The notes under the pieces are model-generated. The model saw nothing but the letters and a program-made list of their open reading frames with translations, was not told the origin of the DNA and did no database searches. A program made the position numbers and the translations under genes. A stretch of DNA of 64,000 bases from Limosilactobacillus urinaemulieris (GTDB taxonomy: Bacteria; Bacillota; Bacilli; Lactobacillales; Lactobacillaceae): NCBI RefSeq assembly GCF_014838745.1, contig NZ_JABUXR010000004.1:1-64000 (forward strand). Direction: 5' to 3'. Below are positions 25,525 through 36,060 of this stretch, in pieces. The stretch's first letter is position 1. Every line of letters begins with the position of its first letter.

Positions 25525-27078
25525 TTATTCATACTCAATAGTCGAAGGTGGCTTACTCGTGACATCGTAAAGGATCCGGTTAACGTGATCCACTTCATTG
25601 ACGATCCGGACGGAAATCTTTTGTAAGACGTCCCATGGAATCTTGGCAAAGTCAGCAGTCATCCCGTCAATTGAGGTTACGGCACGGATAGCAACAGCGT
25701 AATCATATGTCCGGCCATCACCCATGACACCAACTGAACGAATTCCTGGCAAGACGGTGAAGTATTGCCAGATTTTTTCATCCAGTCCGGCTTTCTTGAT
25801 CTCTTCACGCAAGATTGCGTCTGATTCACGGACAATTTCCAGCTTTTCTGGAGTAATTTCACCGATAACCCGGATACCAAGGCCTGGACCTGGGAATGGT
25901 TGCCGCCAAACTAATTCGTGCGGAATGCCAAGCTTTTCACCCAATTCACGAGTTTCATCCTTAAAGAGCTTCCGTAATGGTTCGATCAGCTTAAAGCCGA
26001 GCTTCTTTGGCAAGCCCCCAACATTGTGGTGAGACTTGATTGTTTGGGCAGTATCGGTTCCAGATTCGATGACATCAGTGTAAAGAGTTCCCTGAGCAAG
26101 GAAGTCAGCATCAGGAATCTTCTTTGCTTCTTCATTGAAGACTTCGATAAATTCCTTACCAATGATCTTCCGTTTGGTTTCAGGATCGGTAACACCCTCT
26201 AACTTACTGAGGAACCGGTCAGCAGCGTCAACCTTGATAATGTTTACTCCAAGATCCTTATTCAAGGCATTCATTACTTGATCGGCTTCGTTCTTCCGTA
26301 ACAGACCGTGGTCAACAAAGATACAAGTTAATTGGTCACCAATTGCTTTGTGAATCAATACAGCAGTAACGCTAGAATCAACCCCACCAGAAAGACCTAA
26401 GATCACTTTCTTGTCACCAACTTCTTGACGAATATGGTCAACTTGAAGATCGATGAAGTCATCCATCGTCCAGTTGTTCTTAGCACCACAAACGTCAAAA
26501 GCAAACCGCCGAAGAATGTCTAACCCGTATTCAGAGTTTCGGACTTCAGCATGGAACTGAATCCCGTAGAACTTCCGCTTATTATCAGCGATTGCAGAAA
26601 TTGGGCAGTCCTTGCTGGTTACGGTAACTTCAAAGCCTTCAGGTGCCTTGGTTACCAAGTCACCGTGACTCATCCAAACGTATTGCTTCTTTGGCAAGCC
26701 CTTGAACAATACCGCGTCATCTTTTAAGACTTCAATATCAGCACGACCATATTCGGAATTATCGGCCTTTTCAACCTTACCGCCAAGATCGTATGACATT
26801 AATTGCATCCCATAACAAATCCCTAAAATTGGAATACCTAATTTAAAGATTTCAGGATCAACCTTAAAGGCATCCTTGTCGTAGACACTGTTTGGACCAC
26901 CAGAGAAAATAATGCCTTTCGGGTTAATCTTCTTGATTTCATCAGCCGTAATCTTGTGTGAAAGGAGTTCAGAATATACCCCAAAGTCACGCAAACGTCG
27001 GGTAATCAATTGATTATACTGACTACCAAAATCAAGCACGATAATCTTATCAAAAGCATCCAAGTTTAATTTTGCCAC
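25525..27078 (-). CDS. guaA: GMP synthase (glutamine-hydrolysing)
   Basis: 517 residues. The glutamine amidotransferase half has GGPNSV, the nucleophile region GICYGMQ and FHAEV. The ATP pyrophosphatase half has the P-loop [10 protein letters not shown], and the C-terminal dimerization domain ends in RPPSTIEYE-like sequence (KPPSTIEYE). It converts XMP to GMP. The start is a GTG at 27078 after AAAAGGGAAGT. No purine riboswitch is seen upstream. Confidence 0.97.
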   Translation of the reverse strand: MAKLNLDAFDKIIVLDFGSQYNQLITRRLRDFGVYSELLSHKITADEIKKINPKGIIFSGGPNSVYDKDAFKVDPEIFKLGIPILGICYGMQLMSYDLGGKVEKADNSEYGRADIEVLKDDAVLFKGLPKKQYVWMSHGDLVTKAPEGFEVTVTSKDCPISAIADNKRKFYGIQFHAEVRNSEYGLDILRRFAFDVCGAKNNWTMDDFIDLQVDHIRQEVGDKKVILGLSGGVDSSVTAVLIHKAIGDQLTCIFVDHGLLRKNEADQVMNALNKDLGVNIIKVDAADRFLSKLEGVTDPETKRKIIGKEFIEVFNEEAKKIPDADFLAQGTLYTDVIESGTDTAQTIKSHHNVGGLPKKLGFKLIEPLRKLFKDETRELGEKLGIPHELVWRQPFPGPGLGIRVIGEITPEKLEIVRESDAILREEIKKAGLDEKIWQYFTVLPGIRSVGVMGDGRTYDYAVAIRAVTSIDGMTADFAKIPWDVLQKISVRIVNEVDHVNRILYDVTSKPPSTIEYE

Positions 27079-27228
27079 GTTGCCACTTCCCTTTTCTGAA
27101 TTTCTTATTTCTTAACAACTAAGTTTACAAGCTAAACGTTTAATGGTCAATGATCATTATTAGTTCGTTTTTTAAACTAGACAACTCTTGGTGCACCGTT
27201 TAAAAAGTAATGCATCAAGAGTCGACTT

Positions 27229-28152
27229 TTAACCGCGTTTCAAGTAAATTCGATCCACCACGTGATTAGCAGTTTTATGAAGAATGATATTTGCCCGATT
27301 ACGGGTTGGCAAAATATAGTCAGTAAGGTTCGGCAAATCAATTGTTTGCCAAACGTTCTTTGCCATCTTAAATGCTTCTTCTCGTGGCCCCTGGGAATAT
27401 GAATAGTAATAATTATCCGGATCGGTAAGTGCCGTGTCTAACAGCATCCCAAACCGTTGCAAGTACCATTTTTCAATCTGCTCAGCATCCGCGTCAACAT
27501 AAATGGAAGTATCAAAATAGTCACTAACATAGATCTGCTGACTAGATGGCAGTTGCAGAGTATTAATTCCTTCCACAATTAAAACGTCCGGTTGCCGGAT
27601 AACTAACGGTTGGTCTGGCATTACATCATACACCTGATGTGAGTACGTTGGTGCCTCTACTACCGCCTTGCCAGCCTCAATATCATTCATAAAGCGCAGC
27701 AGTTTCTCCATATCGTACGATTCAGGAAACCCTTTCCGATCCAGAAGCCCCCGCCGTTTCAATTCGGCATTTGGATAAAGAAAACCATCCGTGGTCATTA
27801 ATTCGACCCGCTTATCTGGGAGAAGCTTATTTAGCAAAATACTTAAAAGCCGAGCAATTGTACTCTTACCAACTGCAACCGATCCCGCAATCCCGATAAT
27901 ATACGGGACCCGTTCACTTTTCTGGTGGAGAAAATTAGCCTTTTGCATCTGCCATTCCAGATGGTTTTGAAAGCGCAATTGAAGCAGCTTAATTAGTGGC
28001 AAATAGATATCTTGAACATCTTCAATTGAAATTCGGTCATTAAGCGATTTAATCTCATCAAGGTTATCCTGACTCAAACGAACCGTATCAGTCGGAAAAA
28101 AGCTATGCCACTCCTGCCGATCAAACTGCTCATAATTCATCCATTCATTCAT
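27229..28152 (-). CDS. coaA: Pantothenate kinase, type I
   Basis: 307 residues from the ATG at 28152 ([15 protein letters not shown]), chosen because AAGGA lies 10 bases upstream. An ATG 18 bases earlier has no such site. The P-loop [12 protein letters not shown] and the [10 protein letters not shown] and [12 protein letters not shown] segments are typical of CoaA. It phosphorylates pantothenate, the first committed step to coenzyme A. A cre-like site and an AT-rich octamer array lie upstream. Confidence 0.95.
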   Translation of the reverse strand: MNEWMNYEQFDRQEWHSFFPTDTVRLSQDNLDEIKSLNDRISIEDVQDIYLPLIKLLQLRFQNHLEWQMQKANFLHQKSERVPYIIGIAGSVAVGKSTIARLLSILLNKLLPDKRVELMTTDGFLYPNAELKRRGLLDRKGFPESYDMEKLLRFMNDIEAGKAVVEAPTYSHQVYDVMPDQPLVIRQPDVLIVEGINTLQLPSSQQIYVSDYFDTSIYVDADAEQIEKWYLQRFGMLLDTALTDPDNYYYSYSQGPREEAFKMAKNVWQTIDLPNLTDYILPTRNRANIILHKTANHVVDRIYLKRG

Positions 28153-28176
28153 AGTTACTGATTCCTTCATTAATTA

Positions 28177-28191
28177 ATGTAAGCGATTAAC
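28177..28191 (-). promoter_or_regulatory. cre-like site before coaA
   Basis: ATGTAAGCGATTAAC matches the catabolite response element pattern at 13 of 15 positions and shares TGTAAGCGATT with sites at 39967 and 41413. It lies close to the probable transcription start of coaA. Confidence 0.45.
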
Positions 28192-28336
28192 AATAATCAT
28201 ACCATAGTTTAGTGTGGCTAGATCAGAAAGTGTTCTTGGTTATCCTTATCAACAAATGCAGCAAAGAATGGTAATGATAATTGGACAAAACCACGACGAG
28301 GAACCGTAATCAATTGATCATCTATAACATACCCGT

Positions 28337-28417
28337 TTATATTTGCTTATCTTATTTTATATTTCTTTTATACTTGCTTTATATTTGATAATTTCATTTT
28401 ATATTTATTTTATATTT
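28337..28417. repeat. Phased array of six TTATATTT octamers
   Basis: The octamer TTATATTT (once TTATACTT) starts at 28337, 28357, 28368, 28379, 28399 and 28410. The spacings are 20, 11, 11, 20 and 11 bases, close to whole helical turns. It lies between the ltaS terminator and coaA. An open stretch just beyond it (about 28318-28223, minus strand, ITVPRRGFVQLSLPFFAAFV) looks like a short coding relic without a good start. Confidence 0.75.
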
Positions 28418-28425
28418 CAATCAAA

Positions 28426-28457
28426 TAAAAAACCTGTCAGTTTATTGCTGACAGGTT
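28426..28457 (-). terminator. Terminator of ltaS
   Basis: The perfect stem AACCTGTCAG with CTGACAGGTT is followed on the minus strand by a run of T, 11 bases past the ltaS stop. Confidence 0.9.
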
Positions 28458-28467
28458 TATATACACC

Positions 28468-30558
28468 CTAATCTGGGAAACTAGGATTCTGATCCTTTAA
28501 TTCCGGTGCGTCAGTCGAGTAATCATCGTAAGTACTTTGATTATTGTTCTCTGCCTTCACACTTGTCTTGTGTTTCTTCTGATCCTTCTTCAGGTTCTTC
28601 AGACTCTTCTTCATATTGTAAGTGTAGTCTTTCTTGTTGACCTTCTTGAATCCTGGAAGATTATAGAAGCGAATCAGGTCACCATTCATTACCTTATCGG
28701 CTAAGCCTAACTCAGTTGTGACGTACTTTTGAATCTTGTCAAACTGCTTCTGTTCCTTTGCCGTTGGGTTCTTAATCTGCTTTCCAGTAGCAGTGTGGTA
28801 GTAATCGCCATTGTATTTCGTGTATTTTGGCGTTACCCAGTCACCATTCCGGAATGGCACAATTTGGTTCCGATCCTTAGAAAGAAGATCTTGTCCGAAT
28901 TGAATATACTTGTCTGAACTGATTCCTAACAGGTCCTCGATGGTTGGCAGAACATCAATTTCACCACCATAAGTATGATCAATTCCCCCCTTAAGGCCAG
29001 GAGCATTGATCATGAATGGAACCTTTTGGAACATTGCCAAGTCGTAGTTGGTAACCTTCTTTTTACCTAAAATCTGAGCGATTGCCGGCCGGTGGTTATT
29101 TGAAATTCCGTAGTGGTCACCATATAAAATAATGACACTGTTTTGCCGTAAGCCAGACTTATCAAGGTAATCTAAGAATTCACCAATTGATTGATCAAGG
29201 TAATGGGCGGTTTGAATATAGTGATCAACCGTGTCATCCCCAGTCTTCCAGGCATCAATTGAAGTGTTCTTCTTATCAATAATGTATGGGTAGTGGTTAG
29301 TAACGGTAATCAACTTAGCATAGAATGGTTGCGGCAACTGCTCTATGTAGTGCATTGATTCCTTCATGAAGATCTTATCCTTCAACCCATAACCCAATTC
29401 TTGATCCTTAACCTTTGGGTAGTAGCTCTTACTAAAGAAGTACTGGTAACCAAAAGACTTATAAGCATTGTCACGGTTCCAGAAACTCGGCACATCCCCG
29501 TGGAACGAAGCTGTCGTGTAACCCAGCTTTTGGTGCAATAGAGCAGGTGCTGACTGGAACGTGTTATTCGTCCCATCAGTAACCATTGCTGAACCTTCTG
29601 GCAAGCCATAGAGGGAATTTTCCAGCATCATTTCGGCATCGGCAGTCTTCCCTTGACCAACCTGGTGGAAGAAGTTATCAAACGCCAGAGTATTAGATGA
29701 GTGGTATAGCTTGTTTAAGTTTGGCATTACTTCTTGACCATTTTGCTTATAGTCAATCATAAATTGCTGCAAACTTTCCAAGTGGATAACAAAGATATTC
29801 TTTCCCCGCATCGTCCCTTCGTACTCAACATTTGGACCAGCATAGTTCTTCTTTAAGAACTTTTGCACTGGCTTTAGCTGTTCCTTATTTGCTTTAGCCT
29901 TAACCACACTGTTGTGAGTTGTCTTTACCCCATCATAAATAGTATAAGCTTGTAACCCGAGGTACTTAACGATGTAGTTATTATCAAATGTCCGGGTTAA
30001 CAATTGCGAACGGTTTGATTCGGCCATCCCCAAGTTAACACCAAACAAGACAAAACCTAACGCGGTAATCGTCATTGCATAACGAATCTTAAAGTACCGC
30101 ATATCGATTCGAATAACATGGAACAGGAGTACTAATGCAAGAATAATCACATCAGCGTAGACCAAGAAATCCTCTGGACGAATAATTCCGAGAATACTCG
30201 TCCCTAAGTTATTAGAGGCTGCTCCTGATCCCTTAATAATATTAAATGTAATAAAATCGGAAAATTCATGGTAGTACAGGATATTAGCGAACAGCCAGGT
30301 TGAGAGTAATGCATTAATAATCAGCATTAACCAGTACGATAACCGTCCCCTAAAATATAACGCAATTCCCAGAAAAACTAGGGCACCCGGAATGGTATTA
30401 AATGCCAAGAGAAAGTGCTGAACGCTTCCCTTAACGCCCAAGTTAAACTCAGTGCTATATGCCCAGTAACTTTTAATTGCAAACAGGAGTACTACTAGCA
30501 GAAAAAAGCCAAGCTTGGTATTCAAGCCGTGCCAGAGCTTCTGCAACGCTGTCTTCAT
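28468..30558 (-). CDS. ltaS: Lipoteichoic acid synthase (LtaS family sulfatase)
   Basis: 696 residues from the ATG at 30558, which has GGAGG upstream. A longer frame from 30585 contains that site. Five membrane helices fill the first 210 residues. The extracellular sulfatase-fold domain has the metal ligand E in VIHLESLQ, the catalytic threonine in VGQGKTADAE, GDVPSFWNR and YGDHYG. It polymerizes glycerol phosphate from phosphatidylglycerol. A lysine-rich tail (KKSLKNLKKDQKKHK) follows the catalytic domain. Confidence 0.95.
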   Translation of the reverse strand: MKTALQKLWHGLNTKLGFFLLVVLLFAIKSYWAYSTEFNLGVKGSVQHFLLAFNTIPGALVFLGIALYFRGRLSYWLMLIINALLSTWLFANILYYHEFSDFITFNIIKGSGAASNNLGTSILGIIRPEDFLVYADVIILALVLLFHVIRIDMRYFKIRYAMTITALGFVLFGVNLGMAESNRSQLLTRTFDNNYIVKYLGLQAYTIYDGVKTTHNSVVKAKANKEQLKPVQKFLKKNYAGPNVEYEGTMRGKNIFVIHLESLQQFMIDYKQNGQEVMPNLNKLYHSSNTLAFDNFFHQVGQGKTADAEMMLENSLYGLPEGSAMVTDGTNNTFQSAPALLHQKLGYTTASFHGDVPSFWNRDNAYKSFGYQYFFSKSYYPKVKDQELGYGLKDKIFMKESMHYIEQLPQPFYAKLITVTNHYPYIIDKKNTSIDAWKTGDDTVDHYIQTAHYLDQSIGEFLDYLDKSGLRQNSVIILYGDHYGISNNHRPAIAQILGKKKVTNYDLAMFQKVPFMINAPGLKGGIDHTYGGEIDVLPTIEDLLGISSDKYIQFGQDLLSKDRNQIVPFRNGDWVTPKYTKYNGDYYHTATGKQIKNPTAKEQKQFDKIQKYVTTELGLADKVMNGDLIRFYNLPGFKKVNKKDYTYNMKKSLKNLKKDQKKHKTSVKAENNNQSTYDDYSTDAPELKDQNPSFPD

Positions 30559-30656
30559 AATCGTTCCTCCATTAAAAAATATCAATACCTACAATATTAC
30601 AACAATTTAGAGTGAGCAACCTTTAAAAACTTATTTCAAAAAAAATTAAGAATAAA

Positions 30657-30786
30657 GTAGAGTGCCTTCGCCCCAAAGAGTTCCCGGAAAGCTAGCAATT
30701 TCTCTCGACGAAGGCGACTTGCGCCTAGGAGAGAGGTTGCTAGCTCTAGGGAACTCGGGCGAAGCACGTTTCGGCTATGTTGCCTA
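30657..30786 (+). repeat. Hairpin intergenic repeat family, copy 1
   Basis: Starts TAGAGTGCC and ends CACGTTTCGGCTATGTTGC. The main stem pairs GAGTTCCC (30677-30684) with GGGAACTC (30748-30755) and GCTAGCAA (30690-30697) with TTGCTAGC (30736-30743), then CTCTC with GAGAG. It lies in the divergent region between ltaS and the EamA genes. Copy 3 has compensatory changes in these stems. Confidence 0.85.
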
Positions 30787-30900
30787 GGAAGAAGGTCCTT
30801 AACCCTGCTACCAAAAACAATCCCCCTCTTCTTTTTCTTTGTTGTATTTGCAACAAAATATCATATACTAGGATAGTAAATATTTTGGGGAGGAATCTTA

Positions 30901-31794
30901 ATGTCAAAACGTAAGGCTAATTTACTCTTACTAACCGTCGCCATTCTCTGGGGTGCAAGTTATATCTTCGTCCGAATGGCAATCAATGCTGGAATGCAGT
31001 CAGGAATGATTAATGCTGTCCGGGGGACGATGTGTGTGGTCGGCTGCCTGATTGTCTTTAATAAAAGTATCCGGCAAATGACTTGGTTTGATTTCAAGGC
31101 AGGCCTATTAATGGGGATTACTAACTTTGTCGCCTATTACTTACAAACTGATGGTCTCCGTTTTACCATGCCAGCCAAAAACGCCTTTATCACTACCATG
31201 TACGTTGCTCTTTCACCACTTCTCTTATGGATTTTTTGGCACGAACGGCCACGACGAAAAACCTACTTTGTTATTCCGTTAGCGTTAATTGGGATGGGCA
31301 TTTTAACCAACGTTACGGCTACTGGATTAGCCTTAAACTACGGTGATCTTCGAACCCTTATTTCTTCAATCTTCTGGGCCCTCCAGTTAATCTTTTTTGG
31401 CAAAATTGCCTCGAAAGCTTCAAATCCTTGGGTAATTATCTTTATGATCGGATTAATTCAGGGAGCTGCCGGATGGGGTGTTTCCTTTGCAACCGAAACC
31501 CAAACTTTCTCCCGCATCCACTGGCTACAAGCGCTCATCCCTGTTGCCCTGCTTGCCATTCTCGTTACTTTCATTGCTCAGGGAATGCAAATTACCGCCC
31601 AAAAATATACCGATGCTACATCAGCCGGGTTACTCCTGATGCTTGAATCTTTCTTTGCCAGTGTCCTGTCAGTAATTTTAGGCTATGATTCATTAACCCA
31701 TTCACTAATCATTGGTGGCGCAATCTTACTCCTCGCAAACGCGATTATGCAAACTGATCTCCACCGTCTTCCATTCTTAAAACGAACTAATTAA
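30901..31794 (+). CDS. EamA/DMT family transporter, first paralogue
   Basis: 297 residues and ten predicted helices in two EamA halves (AILWGASYIFVRMAIN at the start of the first, SIFWALQLIFFGKIAS at the second). These are drug/metabolite exporters, and the substrate is unknown. GGGGAGG precedes the ATG. A promoter with TTGTAT, 16 bases and TATACT is visible at about 30843-30870. It is followed after 79 bases by a close paralogue (shared AGMQSG-INAVRG-MCVVG). Confidence 0.88.
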   Translation: MSKRKANLLLLTVAILWGASYIFVRMAINAGMQSGMINAVRGTMCVVGCLIVFNKSIRQMTWFDFKAGLLMGITNFVAYYLQTDGLRFTMPAKNAFITTMYVALSPLLLWIFWHERPRRKTYFVIPLALIGMGILTNVTATGLALNYGDLRTLISSIFWALQLIFFGKIASKASNPWVIIFMIGLIQGAAGWGVSFATETQTFSRIHWLQALIPVALLAILVTFIAQGMQITAQKYTDATSAGLLLMLESFFASVLSVILGYDSLTHSLIIGGAILLLANAIMQTDLHRLPFLKRTN

Positions 31795-31873
31795 TTGCAT
31801 TTTGGATCAACAATTGGTACTCTGCAATTATCTTTTAGCCAGGAATTTTCTGGAAGTTGAAAGGAGCACGCTG

Positions 31874-32770
31874 ATGAAGCTTTACAAAACAGCCGCTAAC
31901 CTCCTTCTTGTTTTTGTAACCATTCTTTGGGGGAGCACCTATATTTTCAATAAAGTGGTGGTCAATGCCGGAATGCAATCGGGGACCATCAATGCGGTTC
32001 GTGGTGCTATGTGTGTAGTTGGTGGGATTATCCTCTTTCACCGCCAACTAAAACAAGCTACCCGGTTTGACATCAAAGTAGGCTTAATCGTTGGTCTGGT
32101 TAACTTTTGCGGTTATTATCTAAGAACGCTCGGTCTTCGTTCCACAACACCGGCTAAGAGTTCCTTTATTACCGTGACTTACGTTATCTTGACGCCACTA
32201 ATTTTATGGATTTTTTGGCATGAGCGCCCACAACTCAAGATCATTTTTGCAATTCCGCTCTCGCTTGCTGGAATGGCAATTCTAACGGGCATTACCGGAA
32301 GTACCTGGTCTCTTCAGTCAGGCGACCTAATCACTTTCTTCTCTGCCTTCTTCTGGGCGTTGCAAATTATCATTTTTGGTAAGTACGCGAGTCGGGCATC
32401 TAATCCGTGGATTATCATTACATTAATTGGATTTGTCCAAGTAATCTGCGGTACCCCATTAGCACTAACCACGGAACGAGCATCACTTACACATATTCAT
32501 TGGCTCCAAGCACTTCTCCCGCTAGCAATCATTGCCATAGTGATTACCTTTGCAGCTCGGGGAATCCAAATTAGGGCACAAAAGTACACTGATGCCACTT
32601 CTGCCAGTTTGATTTTGATGAGCGAATCATTCTTTGCAACCGTCATTTCCGTTCTTCTCGGCTATGACCAGCTTTCACCACGGTTAGTTATCGGTGGCCT
32701 ACTGATTATTATGGCTAACGTGATTATGCAGGTTAATTTCCGCAATTCAAAACTAAGAGTACAAGATTAA
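31874..32770 (+). CDS. EamA/DMT family transporter, second paralogue
   Basis: 298 residues from the ATG at 31874, which has GAAAGGAG upstream. An earlier in-frame ATG at 31802 lacks a site. It is a tandem duplicate of the preceding gene, with the same ten-helix layout (ILWGSTYIFNKVVVN, FFWALQIIIFGKYAS). The two may form a heterodimer, as some small DMT pairs do, or may have diverged in substrate. Confidence 0.88.
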   Translation: MKLYKTAANLLLVFVTILWGSTYIFNKVVVNAGMQSGTINAVRGAMCVVGGIILFHRQLKQATRFDIKVGLIVGLVNFCGYYLRTLGLRSTTPAKSSFITVTYVILTPLILWIFWHERPQLKIIFAIPLSLAGMAILTGITGSTWSLQSGDLITFFSAFFWALQIIIFGKYASRASNPWIIITLIGFVQVICGTPLALTTERASLTHIHWLQALLPLAIIAIVITFAARGIQIRAQKYTDATSASLILMSESFFATVISVLLGYDQLSPRLVIGGLLIIMANVIMQVNFRNSKLRVQD

Positions 32771-32778
32771 ACTATCTT

Positions 32779-32826
32779 TAAGACAAAGACCTAAGTTCCC
32801 GTTAAACGGAGACTTAGGTCTTTGTC
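32779..32826 (+). terminator. Bidirectional terminator between the EamA pair and helD
   Basis: AAGACAAAGACCTAAGT pairs with ACTTAGGTCTTTGTCTT around a short loop, a nearly perfect 17-bp stem between convergent genes. Confidence 0.85.
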
Positions 32827-35139
32827 TTAATTATTCTTACCGCGCTTCACAAATGAATAAAGTTCATCTGGGACATCTTTGAGCAACGGCGTCACTTTAC
32901 CTACGGAAACCATTGTTAACGCGTGCATTGCCCGAGAAGCAATCGTGTAAAGCAGTTGGCGTTCACTATCATCAGGGTATTCTTGCTCATTCGTGTTCCA
33001 AGCAATCACTGCGTCAAATTCTAGTCCCTTAGCTAAGAAGGATGGCACAATAATAACCCCATCAACTAAGCGCTGGTTTTCTGTCCGAATAAGCGTTGTC
33101 TTGACATTCCGCTGTTTTAATTCGTCATAAAGCTTTTCACAATCATCAAGCGTCTTGCCGATAATCGCCACTGCATCATGCTCCTGCTGGTACTTCTTTA
33201 GCGTTTCAACGACACTATCAACACCGGCAGAATAATTATCAGTTTCAATCACAGTTGGTAAGTCGCCATTTCGGTCAAAGGCTTCAATTGCCTCACCATT
33301 CATTAAGAAATGCTTCGTAAAGTCCGTGATCTGTTTAGTTGACCGGTAAGACTTAGTCAGTTGAACAACCTTTGTCTTTTCCGGATCAAACATTGTCCCC
33401 AATTGGCGTAAGAGCGAACGACTATTCTCATGGGTAAAGATTGCCTGATTCAAATCACCAAGAAGAGTAAACCGAGCATTAGGAAAACGGAACTTTAAGT
33501 ATGCTAACTGGTAGGCATCATAATCCTGAACTTCGTCAATGAAGACATATCGAATATCCCGTTGGCCCTTCTTCCCGGTCATTAAATCGTAGAGGTAGAG
33601 ATAAATGGTAATCCCGTTGGCACTAATGTTTCCTTGACGGAGATCATCCTTTGTTTTTTCAACGTACGCTTCCCATTCAGCAGTGCTAATGCCAAATTTA
33701 TTCAGGTCCATGAACTTAGGGGTTGCTCGGAGGAGGTGGATAAATTGGGCGTTAATGTTTAGCCATAAATTATGATCAATCGCCCGTTTCACTGGTGTGA
33801 GCGCCTTCATTACAATCTGGCGGGCGAGAAACTTGAACTGTTGATTTTCATCCGCAAATTCTCGTGGCTGGTTGTCCATCAAGTCATCAATTTGTTCCTT
33901 GCTCAGGTTTTGCACGGCTTCTTCAGCCCACTTACTGCGCATTTCAACACTAATCCGGTGATTGAGGTACTTAATTAATGCTTCCTTAGTTCCATCAAGC
34001 CGGTTGCCAAGATTGTAGTTATTATTGAATGAGTAGTAAATTTCTTTAATTTTTTCTTTGCTAATGAAGACTTTTCCACGGAACATCAGATTGCGAAAAC
34101 GCATATTGGCCTTTCCGAGGTGCTTAGCATAACGTCCGGTTGCCTTAAAATAAGCTAAACTCGTTGTTAATTGAACCGCCTTCTTGACTGCCGGATCCTG
34201 GCTGCTGGTAAAGCGTTGGGCGAGCGTTTCTACATGCAATCGCGGAACCCGCCGATTAGCAAACTGGTAATAAGTCATCTGAACCATGTTATGTTCCCCT
34301 AATTCTGGGAGCACTTGATCAATGTAATCATTAAATAATTGGTTGGGCGAGAAGAGAACCACTTGAGAAGAACTTAGGTTGCCCCGGTAACGGTACAAAA
34401 GCCACGCAACCCGTTGAAGAACTGCGGCTGTTTTACCGGAACCAGCAGCTCCCTGGACGAAGAGAAGTTCATCCTTTGTGTCCCGAATAATTTCATTTTG
34501 GGTTCGCTGAATTGTTGTAACAATACTCTTCATCTTAGTACTGGAATGAGTCCCCAAAGCTTCCAAAAGCATTTGATCACCGACCTGCTCGTCAGTATCA
34601 AAAATCGTTACAATTGTCCCATCATCAATCTGAAATTGACGTTTGAGGGTCATGTTAACTTCCTGAGTTCCAACCGGCGTCTCGTAACTAACCTTTCCTA
34701 GCTTTCCCTCATAGTAGATCGAAGAAATTGGTGCCCGCCAATCGTATACCAGAAAATGATCTGGCTGGTCACTAAATGATGCTAAGCCAATATAAACGGT
34801 TTCGGGTTTTTCAGCCCCCTTTTCTTGGAAGTCAATTCGGGCAAAGTAAGGTTTCTTTTCTAAGCGTTTCAAGGTTGAAAGGCGATCCGCAGCGTGTTGC
34901 CAGCTATTTTGTCGTTCATCCAGCATCTGCTGCTGGGCACGAAATGACATTGCCGTATCCATCATCCCTGAATAGGTCGTCGTGTTTAGGTGAATATCAT
35001 CAATCTGTTTATTAATTCCCTTAATATCATGTCGGGCGGTATGGATCTTTTCTTCGGCTCTTTCCTTAGCCTGTTTGATCTCATCAATAACGTGATCTAA
35101 ATGCTGCTGTTCAAATTCTTGTACTGACTGTTCGGTCAC
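32827..35139 (-). CDS. helD: HelD-type RNA polymerase recycling ATPase
   Basis: A UvrD-like superfamily 1 protein of about 770 residues. A long N-terminal coiled coil (about 5-90) is followed by YDWRAPISSIYYEG, the Walker A FVQGAAGSGKTAAVLQRVAW, Walker B YVFIDEVQDYDAYQL, and SYRSTKQITDF. HelD displaces stalled RNA polymerase from DNA. GGAGG at 35150-35146 lies inside the longest frame, so the start is probably the GTG at 35139. It is monocistronic. Confidence 0.9.
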   Translation of the reverse strand: MTEQSVQEFEQQHLDHVIDEIKQAKERAEEKIHTARHDIKGINKQIDDIHLNTTTYSGMMDTAMSFRAQQQMLDERQNSWQHAADRLSTLKRLEKKPYFARIDFQEKGAEKPETVYIGLASFSDQPDHFLVYDWRAPISSIYYEGKLGKVSYETPVGTQEVNMTLKRQFQIDDGTIVTIFDTDEQVGDQMLLEALGTHSSTKMKSIVTTIQRTQNEIIRDTKDELLFVQGAAGSGKTAAVLQRVAWLLYRYRGNLSSSQVVLFSPNQLFNDYIDQVLPELGEHNMVQMTYYQFANRRVPRLHVETLAQRFTSSQDPAVKKAVQLTTSLAYFKATGRYAKHLGKANMRFRNLMFRGKVFISKEKIKEIYYSFNNNYNLGNRLDGTKEALIKYLNHRISVEMRSKWAEEAVQNLSKEQIDDLMDNQPREFADENQQFKFLARQIVMKALTPVKRAIDHNLWLNINAQFIHLLRATPKFMDLNKFGISTAEWEAYVEKTKDDLRQGNISANGITIYLYLYDLMTGKKGQRDIRYVFIDEVQDYDAYQLAYLKFRFPNARFTLLGDLNQAIFTHENSRSLLRQLGTMFDPEKTKVVQLTKSYRSTKQITDFTKHFLMNGEAIEAFDRNGDLPTVIETDNYSAGVDSVVETLKKYQQEHDAVAIIGKTLDDCEKLYDELKQRNVKTTLIRTENQRLVDGVIIVPSFLAKGLEFDAVIAWNTNEQEYPDDSERQLLYTIASRAMHALTMVSVGKVTPLLKDVPDELYSFVKRGKNN

Positions 35140-35323
35140 TCTTTCTACCTCCATTCGTGAAATCGTCTTACTATTATATCATTGATGAAGCGGTGACCGA
35201 AACAATATCACCCTGCTATCGTGAATGCTAAATTATCTTTAAATATCACTGCTACCCTAACTTTTAAGTCCAGAATAACGGTAAAATAGTATAATAACTC
35301 GATTCAGAAAGGAGCCTTGTCGA

Positions 35324-35974
35324 TTGGCCAACTTATTTTATATCTTGACTCACATTGCTGAAGTGATCATTCCAATGTTTGAATGGTTGGGACCCTGGAG
35401 TTATGTTCTATTGTTTACAATCATCTTCATGGAAACCGGACTGGTCATCTTTCCGTGGCTCCCGGGAGAATCACTGATTTTCCTTACCGCCTCGTTTATT
35501 GCATTTCACCCTGTCCTGAAAATGGAAATTGTGATTCCCGTTTTCTTTTTAGCCGCTTTTATTGGTGATACGGTCAATTACTTTATTGGTCGCTCCCTTT
35601 CGCGCTGGCAATGGCTTTCAAAACGAGTTAATGGTCCCGGAATGGTTAAAGCCCATCAGTTACTAGAAAAGCACGGGATTAAAACCGTTGCGTTTGGTCG
35701 CTTTGTCCCGCTGATCCGGACGTTTGTGCCGTTAATCGCCGGAACAATGCACTTTGACTTTCGCCGGTTCATGATCGGAAACCTTCTTGGGGTTATAATA
35801 TGGGTTCTCCTTGCCAGTGTCGTCGGTTACTACTTTGGTAGCATTCCCTTTGTTAAGGAACACTTCTCGTTAATTATCCTGATTTTTGTTGCTGGCGCTC
35901 TGCTGGTTATCGCCACCCTTGCTCTTATTCGTCATATTCGGCGAAAGATCCTTAAGCGGAATAACATGCTGTAA
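35324..35974 (+). CDS. DedA family membrane protein
   Basis: 216 residues with the DedA signatures ETGLVIFPWLPGESLIF, FGRFVPLIRTFVPLIAGTM and several helices. DedA/VTT proteins are thought to flip lipid carriers such as undecaprenyl phosphate or phospholipids. The start is a TTG at 35324 after AAAGGAGCC. A phosphatase gene follows 86 bases downstream. Confidence 0.9.
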   Translation: MANLFYILTHIAEVIIPMFEWLGPWSYVLLFTIIFMETGLVIFPWLPGESLIFLTASFIAFHPVLKMEIVIPVFFLAAFIGDTVNYFIGRSLSRWQWLSKRVNGPGMVKAHQLLEKHGIKTVAFGRFVPLIRTFVPLIAGTMHFDFRRFMIGNLLGVIIWVLLASVVGYYFGSIPFVKEHFSLIILIFVAGALLVIATLALIRHIRRKILKRNNML

Positions 35975-36060
35975 CATTAGGCCGCTACAGTTCCCACTTA
36001 CCATTAAAGCATGGTAAAATAGTAGATAATTGTTATTACGTAATAAAGGAGCTGATCAAG

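Noticed and set aside
27180-27224. Inverted repeat ACTCTTGGTGCA with TGCATCAAGAGT as a terminator between coaA and guaA
   Set aside because: The stem is good, but no T-run follows on either strand, so it was not listed as a terminator.
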